A model generated the notes under the pieces. That model made no database searches. It saw nothing but the letters and a program-made list of their open reading frames with translations, and was not told where the DNA came from. Position numbers and translations under genes: made by a program. Shown in pieces: positions 22,482 to 35,039 of a stretch of DNA of 64,000 nucleotides (the first letter of the stretch is position 1; each line of letters begins with the position of its first letter). The stretch spans positions 49,823,287 to 49,887,286 of the forward strand of contig OZ010599.1 in the NCBI GenBank assembly GCA_963932145.1, read 5' to 3'. This stretch comes from Acanthosepion lycidas (lineage: Eukaryota > Mollusca > Cephalopoda > Sepiida > Sepiidae).

Positions 22482-22730
22482 ATTAACAAGTCACACAAAT
22501 GGAACAGTCGAACTCTCTGCCTTGAGCAGAGAGGAACCCGGGCGAGGCTTTACCGAAGGGCAAAGTTTCGTCCGGGGAAGTAGACAGACCCTGAAACCGC
22601 TGATACGGGTTCGAAGGGAATATTTTAGTCCGAGCCTACGGGCTCGGAGAACCCACGGTAAACTCGGCCTTGTGTCACAATACATCCCACGTAGGGTGGG
22701 ACTGTTAAATATTAACAAATCACACAAGTG
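22482..22730 (+). mobile_element. GC-rich structured insertion flanked by 20-bp direct repeats, not identified
   Basis: The repeats attaacaagtcacacaaatg (22482-22501) and attaacaaatcacacaagtg (22711-22730) match at 18 of 20 positions. They enclose about 209 bases that are far richer in G+C than their surroundings. Inside are strong hairpins: an 8-bp stem at 22513-22533; an 8-bp stem pairing 22537-22544 with 22569-22576; a 7-bp stem closed by a UACG tetraloop at 22630-22647; and a 5-bp stem near 22687-22701. A B-box-like ggttcgaagg lies at 22608-22617. The long direct repeats look like a LINE-type target duplication, so a retroposed structured RNA or SINE is likely. I cannot match it to a named RNA. 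Confidence 0.45.
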
Positions 22731-22739
22731 ACTGATGAA

Positions 22740-23040
22740 AGTGTAATATGCTGGAATATCAGTCAATTCAAACTTGCCAACCAGGTTAAAAAAATAGAGA
22801 TTGTATTATAATAAATGACAATGCGGAGGGTTTGAAATCTGAACTGAAAACATAAATATGAAATTGAATAAGACGTACATAATACCAGTGACAGAACACG
22901 GAAGACTCAGGAACCCACAACGAGAAAAGACGCCAAACGATACCCGAGTCAATCCAAATGACTAAATTAATAGAAAAATCCACAACCACACCAGTAGCAG
23001 AAATACCTAGAGCACGCAAAAGACAAAGTACCTAAGAGAC
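22740..23040. other. possible degraded LINE tail, unresolved
   Basis: The forward strand gives IINDNAEGLKSELKT followed by strings resembling a YIIPVT-type LINE C-terminus, but only across several frameshifts. It may be genuine or chance. Confidence 0.2.
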
Positions 23041-23270
23041 TACATACTAGCACAGACTTTCATAACGAAAAAAAGAAAGAAAAAAGAAAAAATAAAGAAA
23101 AAAAAAAGAGAGACTAAACATATTTTCCTTCCCTTCCAATAATTTCCAACCATGCTCCAATTATATATTCTAGCTATAGTATAAAATGCAATGTAACTTT
23201 ATTTAACCCGCATCCTTCTCTCCTCTATTTAAGTTAAAAATTCCGTTGCTATAGTGATTGGAGGCATGAC

Positions 23271-23367
23271 ACCTACTTACTAATGAAATATTTCGTTGTT
23301 ACCATGTTGACGCTAATTAGCAAACATACTTCATGATAACAACGAAATACTTCATTAGTAAGTAGGT
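23271..23367. repeat. foldback repeat with 36-bp arms
   Basis: Arm 23271-23306 (starting acctacttactaatgaaata) is the reverse complement of 23332-23367 at 34 of 36 positions, with a 25-base spacer. It is probably a small foldback element or MITE. No target duplication was resolved. Confidence 0.8.
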
Positions 23368-24079
23368 ATTGAGGCTGCTAACACATTTTTAAAAAATTTT
23401 GTTTCATGTTTCTTTATTTTTTTATTTTTTTTTTTTAAATTTTAATGATTTAAAATGATTTCTTTCTTACATACAAAAACAAAGTCAATTGTATAGACAA
23501 AAAATAGTAGATTATTCAAACAGAAAATGTAACAAATATCATTTCTCTAGAGAGGCCAGTATTGACTGTAGTTTCAAGCTGTTTTAAATGCTCCACAAAA
23601 TAAGGTGTAAATCAAAATGTACATCATGTTTCTTTTTGATCAAAAATGTAAATGAAGGTGATATCTCATTGTTTGCAACTTCTTGAGGATTAATGTTAAA
23701 ACATGTTTCGTATGAAAGTAGCCTCCTAAAAGGAATGAAGTGCGTATCCTCTACAGTATGTTATGAGATGGTATCAGAGTAGCTTCTGCATTAGAAAAAC
23801 CGTAAACGAATATTAACTTGTGCGCATTTTGTAACAAATCTTATTGTTAGCTATATCATTTTCAAACCGTAAAATATGAGATGAAACAAGTTTAGTTTTA
23901 AATGTTCGGATGCATCACACCCGACCAATAAAGCTATTAGGTTGAGTCATAAGTACTTTCAGTTTTGAAGGAATAAATTGTAGTAATGAATGTATCATAT
24001 TCTTAACTACGGCAGTTAAGTGTATTCCAAATTTATTCTTAACTTTTTTTTTTTTTTTTTTTTGCACCGCAATGGCAGC

Positions 24080-24560
24080 GTACACAGTGGATTAAAGGAA
24101 AATGTTCTCCATTACAAAGCAAGACCACACAAGTATAACACAGGAAAAAAAATGTTAGAACCAGGTTGGTTCGTTTTACATTTTTTTTTTTTTTTTTTTA
24201 AACCTAACCCGCCATATCCATCTGACCTTGCACCAATCGATTACAGTGTAGCCCGGATATAAGAGACCCGGATATAAGAGATTTTCTCTGGTCCCAAATT
24301 AGAGCCATACTTACCTAAAACAAAGTAGACCAAACCCGGATATAAGAGACTTCTTATCCGGTCCCGACAACTCTCTTATATCCGGGTTACACTGTATTAC
24401 CTTTTTAATCGCCGCAAAAAATGGTGAAAACTTTCTCTAATGAATGAAAACCAAATTCAAGAGTGCGTTGGAAAGGTTTTCATGTCAAAACCTGCGGAGC
24501 TTTTCAAAGGGCAATCAGAAAAAATGTATCAAAGAGTTACCTGATAACAGGCAACAAATC
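24080..24560 (+). pseudogene. mariner transposase C-terminal remnant
   Basis: The forward translation reads NVLHYKARPHKYNTGKKMLE, GWFVLHF, a T-run, then PNPPYPSDLAPIDY. This is the conserved H-D-N-A-R-P-H and P-Y-S-P-D-L-A-P-S-D-Y region of mariner transposases, with the catalytic Asp of DNARPH changed (DNAR to YKAR). After the inserted MITE the frame resumes with NENQIQECVGKVFMSKPAEF and FKGQSEKMYQRVT, the F-x-x-G-x-x-x-L-x-x-R-W tail region. It is dead by mutation and insertion. Confidence 0.7.
24244..24394. mobile_element. pogo/Tigger-like MITE inserted in the mariner relic
   Basis: The ends cagtgtagcccggatataag and its complement (ttatatccgggttacactg) are flanked by TA on both sides (24242-24243 and 24395-24396). 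The terminal block is repeated internally (cccggatataagagac recurs near 24266 and 24333). CAGTG-type ends with TA duplication are usual for pogo-like Tc1/mariner relatives; assignment to pogo rather than another TA-inserting family is tentative. A relative lies at 53686-53857. It splits the mariner DY codons exactly at a TA. Confidence 0.8.
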
Positions 24561-24604
24561 ATAATGTAAATGGAGAATAATAGAATCGACAAATTCTAAA
24601 TTTT

Positions 24605-27600
24605 AATTGTACTTTATTTTTGATTTAAGAATAAAGTTAAAGTTGATAAACAAAAAGGAAAATTACTTCCAATGGAAATCAAAAGAAAAGTTGTTACTAC
24701 AGAATAATTAATATTTTTAATAAATGAAATGTCATTTTTCAAAGTTTGAATTTTTTATTTTATTTATTTGTAGAGTTTATTTGATCCTTTTGAATTGAAT
24801 AACATTTTTTTACATTTATTTTACCCACATAAAGAAAAAAAAAAACCCGACAAGTATTTCACCCAAATCGACATTTACATGATTTAAATTTATGACTGGA
24901 TGTATTTTAATTTTTGCATTCGTCGTTATTACCTCTCAATCCTTCAGTACTTTCTTTCGTATACTTGCAGATTTATTTTTTTCGGCAATGTTGTTGTTGA
25001 ATTCTTCCGGTGTTTTTTGTGAGAGTCTTCAAAACCAAGGAGGGTTGCCTAATGCTAATTTAATTAAATATACTTAGAAAAGAAAAAAAAATCTGCTAGC
25101 AAGGCTTTCTTTGATCCAGGTTTCTTTCTTTCGCTATGGTTTGTTGGAACGGTTACACCCACTACGACTAGAGAACTAGATAGACTTTCTTGTCTTTATT
25201 TATTTATTTTATTTTTTACGATGACGAGATCTCGTCTTCTATCCGGTTCGGGTGATCCTTTTGAAGTTCAAAGTCCCATCTTCTTCTTAACTCTTTTAAG
25301 ACATTCTGGTTTTGAGCATAATTACAGTGCTATTTGTCTTTCTCTTTTACAGTCGAATACAAATTACCATAATTTAATCGTCGTCCTTATCCAGTTTTAC
25401 TACGTCTATTTTTTTTTTCGTTGTTTTTAAAAACAGTCATTTGGCTTGGATGAATCGTAAAAATCCACAATTCCTTAGTGGATTTCAATTCCTAATGTAT
25501 GCATTACCATCTGCTGGCATATAAGTTTTGAATACTTTTCAATTTTTTTTTTCTTAGTGAGTAAGCCTTAAACTACTAAGACTACGACTGATTTTTTTTC
25601 GTTTTCTTTTATCTGATCACAAGGTTTTCTTCTTTTCAGCTTGTATTGCTGCAGCTGCAATAGTACAATTTCTTTCTACCAAATAGGTACTGTCGAGTTG
25701 CCTCTTTTTATCAGTAGCCCTATATAACATGTCAGCTTGAACGTCACTGTTTCAGTGTTCAGTTTCATTCAAGTAAAGATTCAGTTTTCTACTTTTTTAG
25801 CAGACAATATTGTTCAAGAACTTCCCATTATTGTTTTATCTTCCAAAGTTAAGGCTTCTAGTTGTAGATTTTATCTGGAAGATTAGGCATTTCTAAAATG
25901 TTAAAAAAGACTATGGAATATAAATGGCTCTCAACCTTTTTTGTCCAATGCATCCTTTTCAGTGTTCACCAGAATGTCATTCCCTACCTTTCCAAGATTA
26001 TCCGATTCAAAAGGTGCATTCCAAATAATGCATACTGAAAATCTTCATTCTTTTCCATATTAGCACAATAAAAATGGATTCATTTTTGCCCTCATGATGA
26101 GCTCCAAAAACCAGTAAGTAAAAGACTCCATGGAGAAGAAATTGCCCCTGGTTGAGAACTCCTGCTCTAGAATACCAAAATGAATGAAAATCTCATTAAG
26201 TTATAAAAACTAGGAACCCTTTTATGACCACTGTGACTAGGCAACTCTGTGGGCATGACGCGGGCAACTCTAAACAGAACGGTACCATCACTTGCGTTCG
26301 TTAGTGATGCCACCAAACCACCACGTGAAAAAAGTGATGGAAAAACAAAGTTGTGTTCAGGTTCCGTTGGTTTGCGCATGTAATGTCTACAAGAAAGTAT
26401 GAATTTAAAAACACAAGCAAAATCCAAAACGTATAGAAGCAGACACAAAAACGCAAAAGCAAAAACATGGATATGCTTTTTGTTTTTGTGTCATTGTAGA
26501 CGTCGGGATATCTTTTCTCAAAATCAAAAATAATCAAATTATTTATAATTATTTAAAAAAAATAAGAAATTTATAAACGTTAACAAAAGGAAAATTCCAG
26601 TTTACTCACATGAAAAAAAAAAATAAAGCAATTTGAATTTTGAATAATGCATGAACACTGGCGCATAGTGGATTCTATTCATTAAATCCTCTCTATTCCA
26701 ATAAAAATAAATAAATCTCTATAAACTTTAGTTTACACACGGACATATTGGATTTTCATTAATCATTTTAGGGTCTAAATTTTAGGTTGTATATATAATT
26801 TTAAAAATCTTGCATTTTGTTATCTTTTATTTATATATTTTTTTAAGATCTCTAGAGTCTACAATGTTTTAAAATAATGCTATCACCGGTAAAACACTGG
26901 TGTCAGAGAATTCAAAAAAAGGAAGGTTGTTTTCTCTTCTTTTTTTTAACTATACTTGCGCTAATGGGTATTGAACAGTAAGGTAATTAATTCAATAATT
27001 TCAATTCAATTTAAAACAGGTTGTACCGTGTGCGTCACTAAAAAGTAGAATTTATATAAAAAAAATAAAACTCCCTATGTTGTGTGTGCGTGCTTTCTAC
27101 TCGACCGCATGGGCTGACTTCACAGACAGACACAACATGGCCTGACAATGACATTATTGATCCGACTTTGACGTCTGTAACAAAAATAAAGAAAAAGCTT
27201 GATTTTCGAGAATATACATTAAAATAAAATAAAGTAATACTACATTACAAGATGAAAAAGAAAGAAAGCACTAGCAGGTGCAGTTTGCTTGTTATTACTA
27301 CACAACTACTACTACTACTACTACAAAACGAGAGAGAGAGAGAAAGAATAATAAAGAAAGAAGTATTCCCCGCTTTTTACTTGACACATGTCTCTTTTAA
27401 ATCTAGTTTCTCTGCCTCCATCACATTAGTAGTGCCGTTTTGTAGCCAAACCCTTGAAGATCCACTTTTTCAAAGCCTTTACCTGGTACAATTCACACGA
27501 TACGAATAACATTCAAGTTCCAACTGTCCATCACGCATTTGCACAACATATTTTTTAAATACGAAGTCATTCATTCACTACACTTTATTCATTTTCATTG

Positions 27601-27926
27601 CTTTTTCTTTCTTTCTCTCAAAACAAACAAAAAAAGTAATCAAATCTGGAATTGGCGATATCCAATTAAGGCGTTGTATAAACTTTAAAACTGACAATGT
27701 GAAAGAATCTTCCTTTTTAAATTTTTTTTTTTTTTTTTTCCCTTGAAATATTTTATTTTACCACTTTTTTTTTTTTTTTTTTTAACTTTTGTTTGGAGTA
27801 CCCCTATGACCACCGTGTATATCCGATCAACGAAGGAAATTACCTTGTGGGAATATAAAAAAATAAATCATGGTTTCAATATTGGAACAGCCTGAATTGG
27901 CTAAAGAAGGTAAACTGTTGAAAGTC

Positions 27927-27964
<38 letters not shown>

Positions 27965-30900
27965 AACTTTGATTATCTATTTTTTTAAAATTCTTATTTT
28001 AGGCTTTATCATTTTCGTATATTTTCTGTTCTAGATGTCTAGCTTATTTTGTTGTTTTTCTTTTCGTCTTTCAAAGAAATTAAAGTTTAAACTTAAAAAC
28101 AGCTTTCTTTTTCTTACAAATTAATCTCCAACATAATTTCTGTCTAATTGTCCGACACTTTCACTTCGAAGTGTGCGTGTTACTGTTTGTTTACACAAAC
28201 TAAACATAATTTATAGTTTCATTTAAAACACAACAAATCATTCAAAAATGATAATGTGCATTGCCTTTTTACATTTTCATTAATTACACTTAAATCAAAT
28301 ACGAGCGGAGTACATGACTGCGTTTTTAACGCATTGTTACACGCTTTTTTTGTTTTTGTTTTTACACACTACTTGGGATTTTGGCTAAAAATCCATAAAG
28401 CAAGCACCAAACAATGCAGAGAATACAATTTACAATGAACACTTTCCCTGATAGGGTTGTAAATCCTAAAACCGATTTTATCAATAATTAATACATTTCA
28501 AATTTACAAAATTTAACTGAAAAAAATGTTGCCATTTAAAAAATTTCCTTTGATCGAATTAATTTCTTAATTTAATTACAAATATTGCACTTGAATATAC
28601 TTTTAGTTTTTAACTACACTTTCTTTACCTTTCTTTTACACACAATGACTTTGGGATACTTTTGGTTTGAGTCAGATTTTTATTTAATAAACTTAAACAC
28701 TTAGTTTAATTTCTTAAAAAAAATGTTTTTGTTTATGGTAATGAAGATTAAAAATTAAAATCTTTTCGTTTTTTTTGTTTTTTGTTTTAAATGTTGAATA
28801 CCAAAAAGAGACATAAAAAAAGCATAACTTTTCTTCAGGTACAAGACCTCAGGATGGCGTTAGAGATATGATCATTATTAGTAATATTGATGAAAATGGA
28901 GTGAATACTAATCTTGAAACGAGATATAAAAAAGATATTATATACGTATCCTTAAAAAATTTCCATGCCTCTTCTTGTCTTATTTGTTTTTTTTTCTTCG
29001 TGTTACTGTTCCATGCCTTCAATAATCGAATTCATTATAATTAATTCTTGCTTGACTTATTTGAAACTGAAGAAAATGAAAAGAACCGGGTAACATCCAC
29101 TCAGACGTTTAGAATGGGAAAGAAAAGTAGAAACCTCTATAGTCTTCTTAGACTCTTCTATCACTTTTTTAACTTTTTCTGTAGATAAGCAAAAAAAAAA
29201 AAAAAAAAAAAAGTGCGGGGTGGAATTACACACAAATTAGAGATTACATCGTTACTGTTTTAGTGTTTAAAACAGTGACTATGTAGTCTTGTGTTTTTTT
29301 CTCAATGTTACTTTCGCGGTGCCACCAATTTTTTTTTTTTTTTTAATCTTGACTGCATTATTAATTACTTTCGCAGAAAATGATTATGAAATGAAAATGA
29401 AATCACTTTTTATGGCTGTTTTAAATGAATGAAATTAAAAATTATCAACGGTTTTTATTTTTAATATCCATTAAAAGAAAAATTTCCGTTTTTGTCCGAT
29501 TTTTAATGTCCTGATTTTCTTTGATACTGGCATATAACAATGTCATTGATGAAAAAGAATGTTTTCAAAAGTTTTTTGACTAATGATTGTAAAAATGGTT
29601 GTGAGTGAAGTCAAATCTGATGATTCATACTTGTGAGTAAATTTTAGCTTGGGTCCAAAATGTTGAACGTTAAGTTTTGACTTTTGTTTGAGTAATTAAT
29701 GTTTTTTTTTGTTTTGTTTTTATTGTCTATTCTATTTATTTAATTTGTTTTTACTTTTTATACATACATATGCCTATTAAAATGACGTTAAAAAGCAGTT
29801 ATGTGTTCTTTTGTTTAAATTTGAATTTAGGGCGAAGGAATACAGGGACTTTTTGTCCTTGTGTTACTGGCGAAAATCTGGATTGTTTACAAGTTTTGGA
29901 ACAAACATTTTTAAGACAATAGCTTTCATGTGTTACTGTTAAATTCTTTTTTTTCAACTGTATTACTGACTCATTTAAAGTTGCTATGATTCAGTTCAGT
30001 TACTCCTGTATGTGTACACACACACATTTAGTGTAAAAACATATACGTCACGCATATACACGCACATGTTAGATGTGTGAGAGAATGAGACAAAGAAAAA
30101 TTCAAACTCATGAAATTTATTGAAATGAATACAGCATACAAAGAAAGACAATTTGTTTTTAGCGTTTTCCTACAAATTTTAAAATATTTATTTAGTATTT
30201 GAATTTGAACATAACTTAGTTTTGCAGATTAAATGAACAGCAACTAAAACTAATAATTACTAAAAAAACTAAACATGTGACACCTATGGCAAATTACTCA
30301 GAATTTAGATTTATTTATTATTTATTTATTTAATTACAGCTTTCCTTTCTGTTATAGGAAACAAATGAAATTATATATGAAAAATAAATTTGGAATAATT
30401 ATAAAAAAAATACTTTGATGTTCGAAAACTGAAAAGAGCATTTATTTCATGATGTTGCAAAGTTATGTGAAAACACTAAAACAGTGAGTGAACTGAACAT
30501 TTTCAGTTTCATTTACATTGATTATGTGATCAGTTATGAAAACTTTTTTTTTTTTTTTTTTTTTTCAAATTAACGTTACCAATTTTTAATTGGCTCAAGG
30601 TCAGAATATTCATTTGTAAAAAGAAAGACGTTTTTTATTAAGTTAAAAAATATACAGGAATTTTAATTTTTTTAATCAGTTCCAAATTTTAAACACAGAA
30701 CTAAATACTGTACAAAATAAACAAGAGTTTTAAAAGGATACGAACTCGTAAAATATGAAAAAAAATACTGAAATTTTGCAATTCCAGGATCAATCAGTTT
30801 TCGTTCGTGGTATCCTTGGCGATATGAAACTCCACGAACACTCTAAGATTTGCATTTGATCACGTGGGTAGTGTGTCACAAAGTGGTAGAATGTAGATAA

Positions 30901-33150
30901 GTAAATAAAAATAAAATAAATACTTTGTAACTCCTTCTGTCTTAATGTTTTTGTTTGTTCATTTACTTCATTACTTCGTTTTACAACATTCGAATCTTAC
31001 TAAGAAGACTATTAAATATGCACAATAATACGAAATAATTATAAAAAAAATAAATACATTTTTTATTTTTTCCAGTTACCTACTTCATAAAAATAAAATG
31101 AACAGGTAGAAAAGAAAACTAATCTGCTGGGCTTTGATCCCACATTTTGCGGCCTATCCCTGAAATATATTTGTCATATTTCCAATTCCAATTTAATTTT
31201 TTCACTTCCTTTCTTTTACCTCCTCAATTCCTTCCGTCTCCTATTTCTTTACTCAGCTGACACTAGCAGCAGACGAAAGGAAGAGTGTGCGTGATGTTGT
31301 CATCGTCATGCCGTGCTTAACAACCCCACCAAAAAATCTCCCTTTTCTTTCCTTAGAGAAGGATGGAGCAGGAAATATGCCAACCACATAGGAGACATGC
31401 TATATGTCATGTTTAGATTCTACAAGACATGCACATTATTCTTAATCTTAAATTATTATTTCTATTGCACGTGGTTTGAAAAATTTTCAATGACTAACAA
31501 ACTGTTAGTCGTTACTGAAACATTGTTTTTTATTTTTAGTTAAATGACTGATGACACAGCTCTCCTTTTGAATGAAATTTTTTCTGATAGAGCCATTTCA
31601 AGTTAATTTTTTAATCGTTCATCTTTTTACTGATTATGTTGAATATCCCATTAAAAATGTTCCTTTTACGTTGTACGAGATTGTTGAGAACAAAGAAAAA
31701 AGGCTCATACTTTAACACTGCATTTTAAAACAAAAAAAGTATTTCTTTATTTTTAAAGTTAAAAAACACTAAGTTTCAATAAAGTATAAGTAAATGTAAC
31801 TTTTAGTTTTAGTTTTTATATGAAAAACGTCAGTTAAAAAGTTAATTCTTATTTTGTTTTCCCAATTAAATATGAAAATGAAAAAATTCCTTTCTCTAGA
31901 ATAGATTTTTTAATAATTAATTTCAAAAATACCATTTAAAATTTTAAAACTGAATCGGATACGTTATAAAAAAAATGTTTATCGTTACATTTTGATGTCG
32001 AGATTTTTAAATTATTTTCAGTTTTTTTTCACTAATTCTTCTTCAATGGTCAGAAACAATTCTTTTGGGCGGATTTTTTTTTATAGACATGAATATCCCA
32101 TCAATTTTATTGTTCACGTCTGTTCTGAATTGTTTGTTTTTTTTTTTTTTTATTTAAAAAAAAAAAAGTAAAATAAAATGATAGCTGTTTGTAAAACATG
32201 AGAATTTCTTTAGTCTTCTTGCATGATCCTTCCTAGTGGCTGGTATAATAATTCACTAATTGTTTACCTTTTTTTTTTTTTTTTTGTGTCTCTAGTGATT
32301 CTCTTTGACTTGGTATGTTGGTTTTCAAGGCAGGTATTCTGTCGTCCTCGTCACTTGCTACAGTTCAGTACACTGATAATAATAATAATAAAACTCCTGT
32401 ATGTGTAAAATTTGCATTTTAAAACCTGATAAATTATTATTTATTTATTTTATTTAAATTTGTTAGATGTGGCTATTATTAGTATTCAACGGGATTGGGC
32501 TCAAGTCGAACTACAATGTGCATGTGAGAATTATTTGGTATACTTTGAGCGATGGGCAAGCTCGCAAGCATAAACTCATAAACACTTCTTAAAGTTTCAA
32601 TTCTTTCTGACGTGTCGTTAAAATGGTCAATGCAAAAATTTTTTGCATAGACCATTTCACAACAAAATTAAGTTAGATTTTTCAAAAATAATCTAATTTA
32701 ATTTTTTGTGAAATAGAACAAAACGGTTACCGAATTGTTTTTAACACATTTCAACTGGCACAAGATATTTTCTGAAATTCTAGAGGATGTTGCTAAAAGT
32801 TGTGAAGGGCCATGCATATCAAGAACTCTTGAGAATATCAAAAAAAATCAAGTCGTTTCAAACTGTCCAGTAAATTTGGACAAAAATCTGAACTTTCATC
32901 TTCACGATACACTCAAAAGAAAAAAAATTGACATCTGAAAACTACATGATATGAATTTTCTCCACTAAACTTCAGTTAGTTAACGAAAAGATTAGATTTT
33001 TTTTTTCTTTTAATTTGGGTACTACTTGATTGTCTTTAAACATTACTAATAAGCACATAGAAAGGCAGTACATATTTCAGAATGTATTTATGAGCTCAAT
33101 TTTTCAATGAACTATGACTCTTCTTAATCATTTAATAAAAGTATTTCTTT
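24605..33150. other. 8.5-kb AT-rich stretch with no recognised gene or element
   Basis: I read this stretch in both directions and saw no conserved protein block, RNA gene or clear element border. It holds many homopolymer runs (T-runs near 27722-27740, 27765-27783, 30545-30565 and 32137-32151; an A-run near 29190-29211; a T-run joined to an A-run at 27928-27966), a (CTA)n tract near 27307-27325 and an (AG)n tract near 27331-27345. The open frames are short and of low complexity. It could be intron or intergenic DNA. Confidence 0.5.
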
Positions 33151-33291
33151 TTTTGATTGGGAAATAGGATTGTACCTATTTGCATACGTTAAGTAGAAGA
33201 GAAATAAAATATTTAGTAAAGTAAGAGACAGGCAAATGTTGACTACTGATCACATGTCATAGAACAATACAATACAATACAATACAATACA
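33151..33291 (+). repeat. 5' LTR of a compact Ty3/Gypsy element
   Basis: The block gaaataggattgtacctatt, followed by gcata, taagtagaagagaaataaa and tagtaaagtaagagacagg, ends in an (AATAC)n tract. It repeats at 35975-36111 with small differences. The first 10-15 bases do not match the other LTR, so this end is eroded. The pair encloses RT and integrase in the same direction. Confidence 0.8.
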
Positions 33292-33724
33292 GCATCATTC
33301 ATAGGATGTTTAAGTTCCTTGGATGAACCAGAATTTGAGACTTGGATCCGGTGTTTTGTGGCTCAGGCTAGTGCTAACAAATTGAAAGTCAAGGCAAGAG
33401 TGGCAGAAAATGAAATAACTGACCTTCTAGTTTTGGTTGGTTGTGGAGCTATAATGATCATTTCTGTTATGGCATACTTCAAACAATTGGAAGATTTTAC
33501 TTTTGTCAAAATTTCATAAATTATAAAATGAAGTTTACAGTCTAAAAAGAAACTTGTCATAGTGGAAAGAACCAAATTTGTGTCCCTTAAACAGAAACAA
33601 GATGGACCACAATGTTCTAAAAGTGGATACATCAAAATTGATCAGCAGCATAAAATAAGAAAAAGTAAAAATGGGAGTGTTTTAAAGAAGTATAAAGCAA
33701 ACGTACAATTAAATAGTAGCCCCT

Positions 33725-34400
33725 CTTATTTTGAATCTTTATAAATTACCAATTCACCTTTTACTTTTGGTAGTTGCTCACTTATAGAAAATGGTAAAGG
33801 GAATTTTGGAGCATGTTCCTCCAGGTGGCAGTGAATGGGCCTCTCCCATTGTAGTTTTGTAAAAAGCAAACAGAAATTTGAGAATATGTAGTGATTTTAA
33901 AATAAGGATAAAGCATAAAATATGCTCAGATTCTTTTACTATTCCCAGTATGGAAACTGCTACCCACAAATTATTGAGCATGAAATATTTTGCAAAAATT
34001 GATTTAAAATTGGCCTATAATCAAATACAAATTGATAAATTCAAGGAAATTATCACCCCACCACCACCCCCGGATTATTAAGATCAATGAGAATACATTT
34101 TGGAGCGAAAAGGGAAAGTGCCATTTTTCAGAAAGCAATGGAAAACGTGTTAATTGGCGAAATCAGTAATATGATTATTTATCAAGATGATATTTGCCTT
34201 GGTGCTACAATTAAAGATGATTTAAGACAACAGAACGTGTTAAACAAGTTAAAAAAAAAAATGCAAGGATGACAAACAGACAAATGTGAATTTGATTGTG
34301 ATACAGTATCATATTTAGGGTACCAAATTTCAAAAGATGACATTGCACCAGATTTAAAGTTAGTTAAGAAAATTTCAGGTATCTATACCTCCAAATAAAA
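33725..34400 (+). pseudogene. Ty3/Gypsy reverse transcriptase remnant
   Basis: Forward blocks: VKGILEHVPPGGSEWASPIV (RT entry), NLRICSDFKIRIKHKICSD, FTIPSMETATHKLLSMKYFA, KIDLKLAYNQIQID (palm motif with the first catalytic Asp), AKRESAIFQKAMENVL and MIIYQDDICLGA. The YQDD box (about 34183-34194) stands for the Gypsy YxDD catalytic pair. Then comes CDTVSYLGYQIS. Frameshifts near 33860 and 34075 (a CCACCACCACCCC run) and a stop near 34270 break the frame. All catalytic aspartates are still encoded. Confidence 0.8.
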
Positions 34401-34940
34401 AAGAATTAGAATCCTTTTTAGGATTGGTTAATTTTTATAATAGATACCTACAGTGACTTAATAGAACCATTTGCTAAACTGCCAAAAAAGGATAGTGAGT
34501 TCAATTGAACTCTAAAACAAAGCTTAGCATGCAAGGATTTAAGAGACACTTTGAGAAAAACCCATTGTAAAAAATCTTTAATTGCAGAAAGGAAGAAATT
34601 AAGTTATATTGAGTAAGCGAGCTGTGTCAGCAATTTTATTGCAATAATGTTCCTTTCAAAAAGATTGACAACAGCAGAAATGAATTATTCAAATATTGAA
34701 AAAGAGGCACTGACCATTGTTTGGAGGACAGACAGTTTGACAATTCTTATTAGGTAAGAAGTTCCTATTAAATTTGCACCATAAACCTCTAGAGTTTATT
34801 TTTAACTTTAGAAAGTTACTTTTTCCAGAATTCTAAGTTTGGCAATAAAATTAATGGCTTAAGATTTTGACATTGCGTATGTAAAAGGAAATTCAATACC
34901 AAATGTTGATGTGTTATCAAGGTTACAATTTAATAAGGGT
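34400..34940 (+). pseudogene. Ty3/Gypsy RNase H remnant
   Basis: Blocks SFLGLVNFYNRYLQ (RT thumb), TTAEMNYSNIEKEALTIVW (the E-K-E-A-L motif of the RNase H core), then DFDIAYVKGNSIPNVDVLSR, the tether end of the family (Y-x-x-G-x-x-N-x-x-A-D-x-L-S-R). RNase H removes the RNA template during reverse transcription. Several stops lie between the blocks. Confidence 0.75.
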
Positions 34941-35039
34941 CAAAAAAAAAATGTAAATCCTATTATATTGGGTTGAAACTGACATATTATCTCTACAAAG
35001 ATTGGTATCCAAGAAAGCTGAAAGGCATAAATTAACGAT

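Larger units (their letters stand above)
23937..24600 (+). mobile_element. mariner transposon relic, interrupted by a MITE
   Basis: The left end ttaggttgagtcataagtac, preceded by TA, looks like a mariner terminal repeat. A degenerate transposase C-terminus follows in the same direction. The right end with the reverse complement of that repeat was not found, so the 3' border is approximate. The 5' two-thirds of the transposase gene is missing, and T-runs have expanded inside the copy. Confidence 0.6.

Noticed and set aside
22590..22625. Hammerhead-like ctgata...ttcgaa string
   Set aside because: The required CUGANGA and GAAA core positions are not both present and the stems do not close around them.
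22491..22766. Frames on both strands across the GC-rich insertion
   Set aside because: Both strands are open because GC-rich DNA has few stops. The hairpins and flanking repeats explain the block better than a protein.
26167..26448. 93-codon reverse frame in a slightly GC-richer patch
   Set aside because: No family motif recognised and no second copy. Not enough support to call a gene.
33270..33295. AATAC repeats considered as a short CRISPR-like or satellite array
   Set aside because: Five-base units without spacers, located at the end of an LTR; an ordinary microsatellite.
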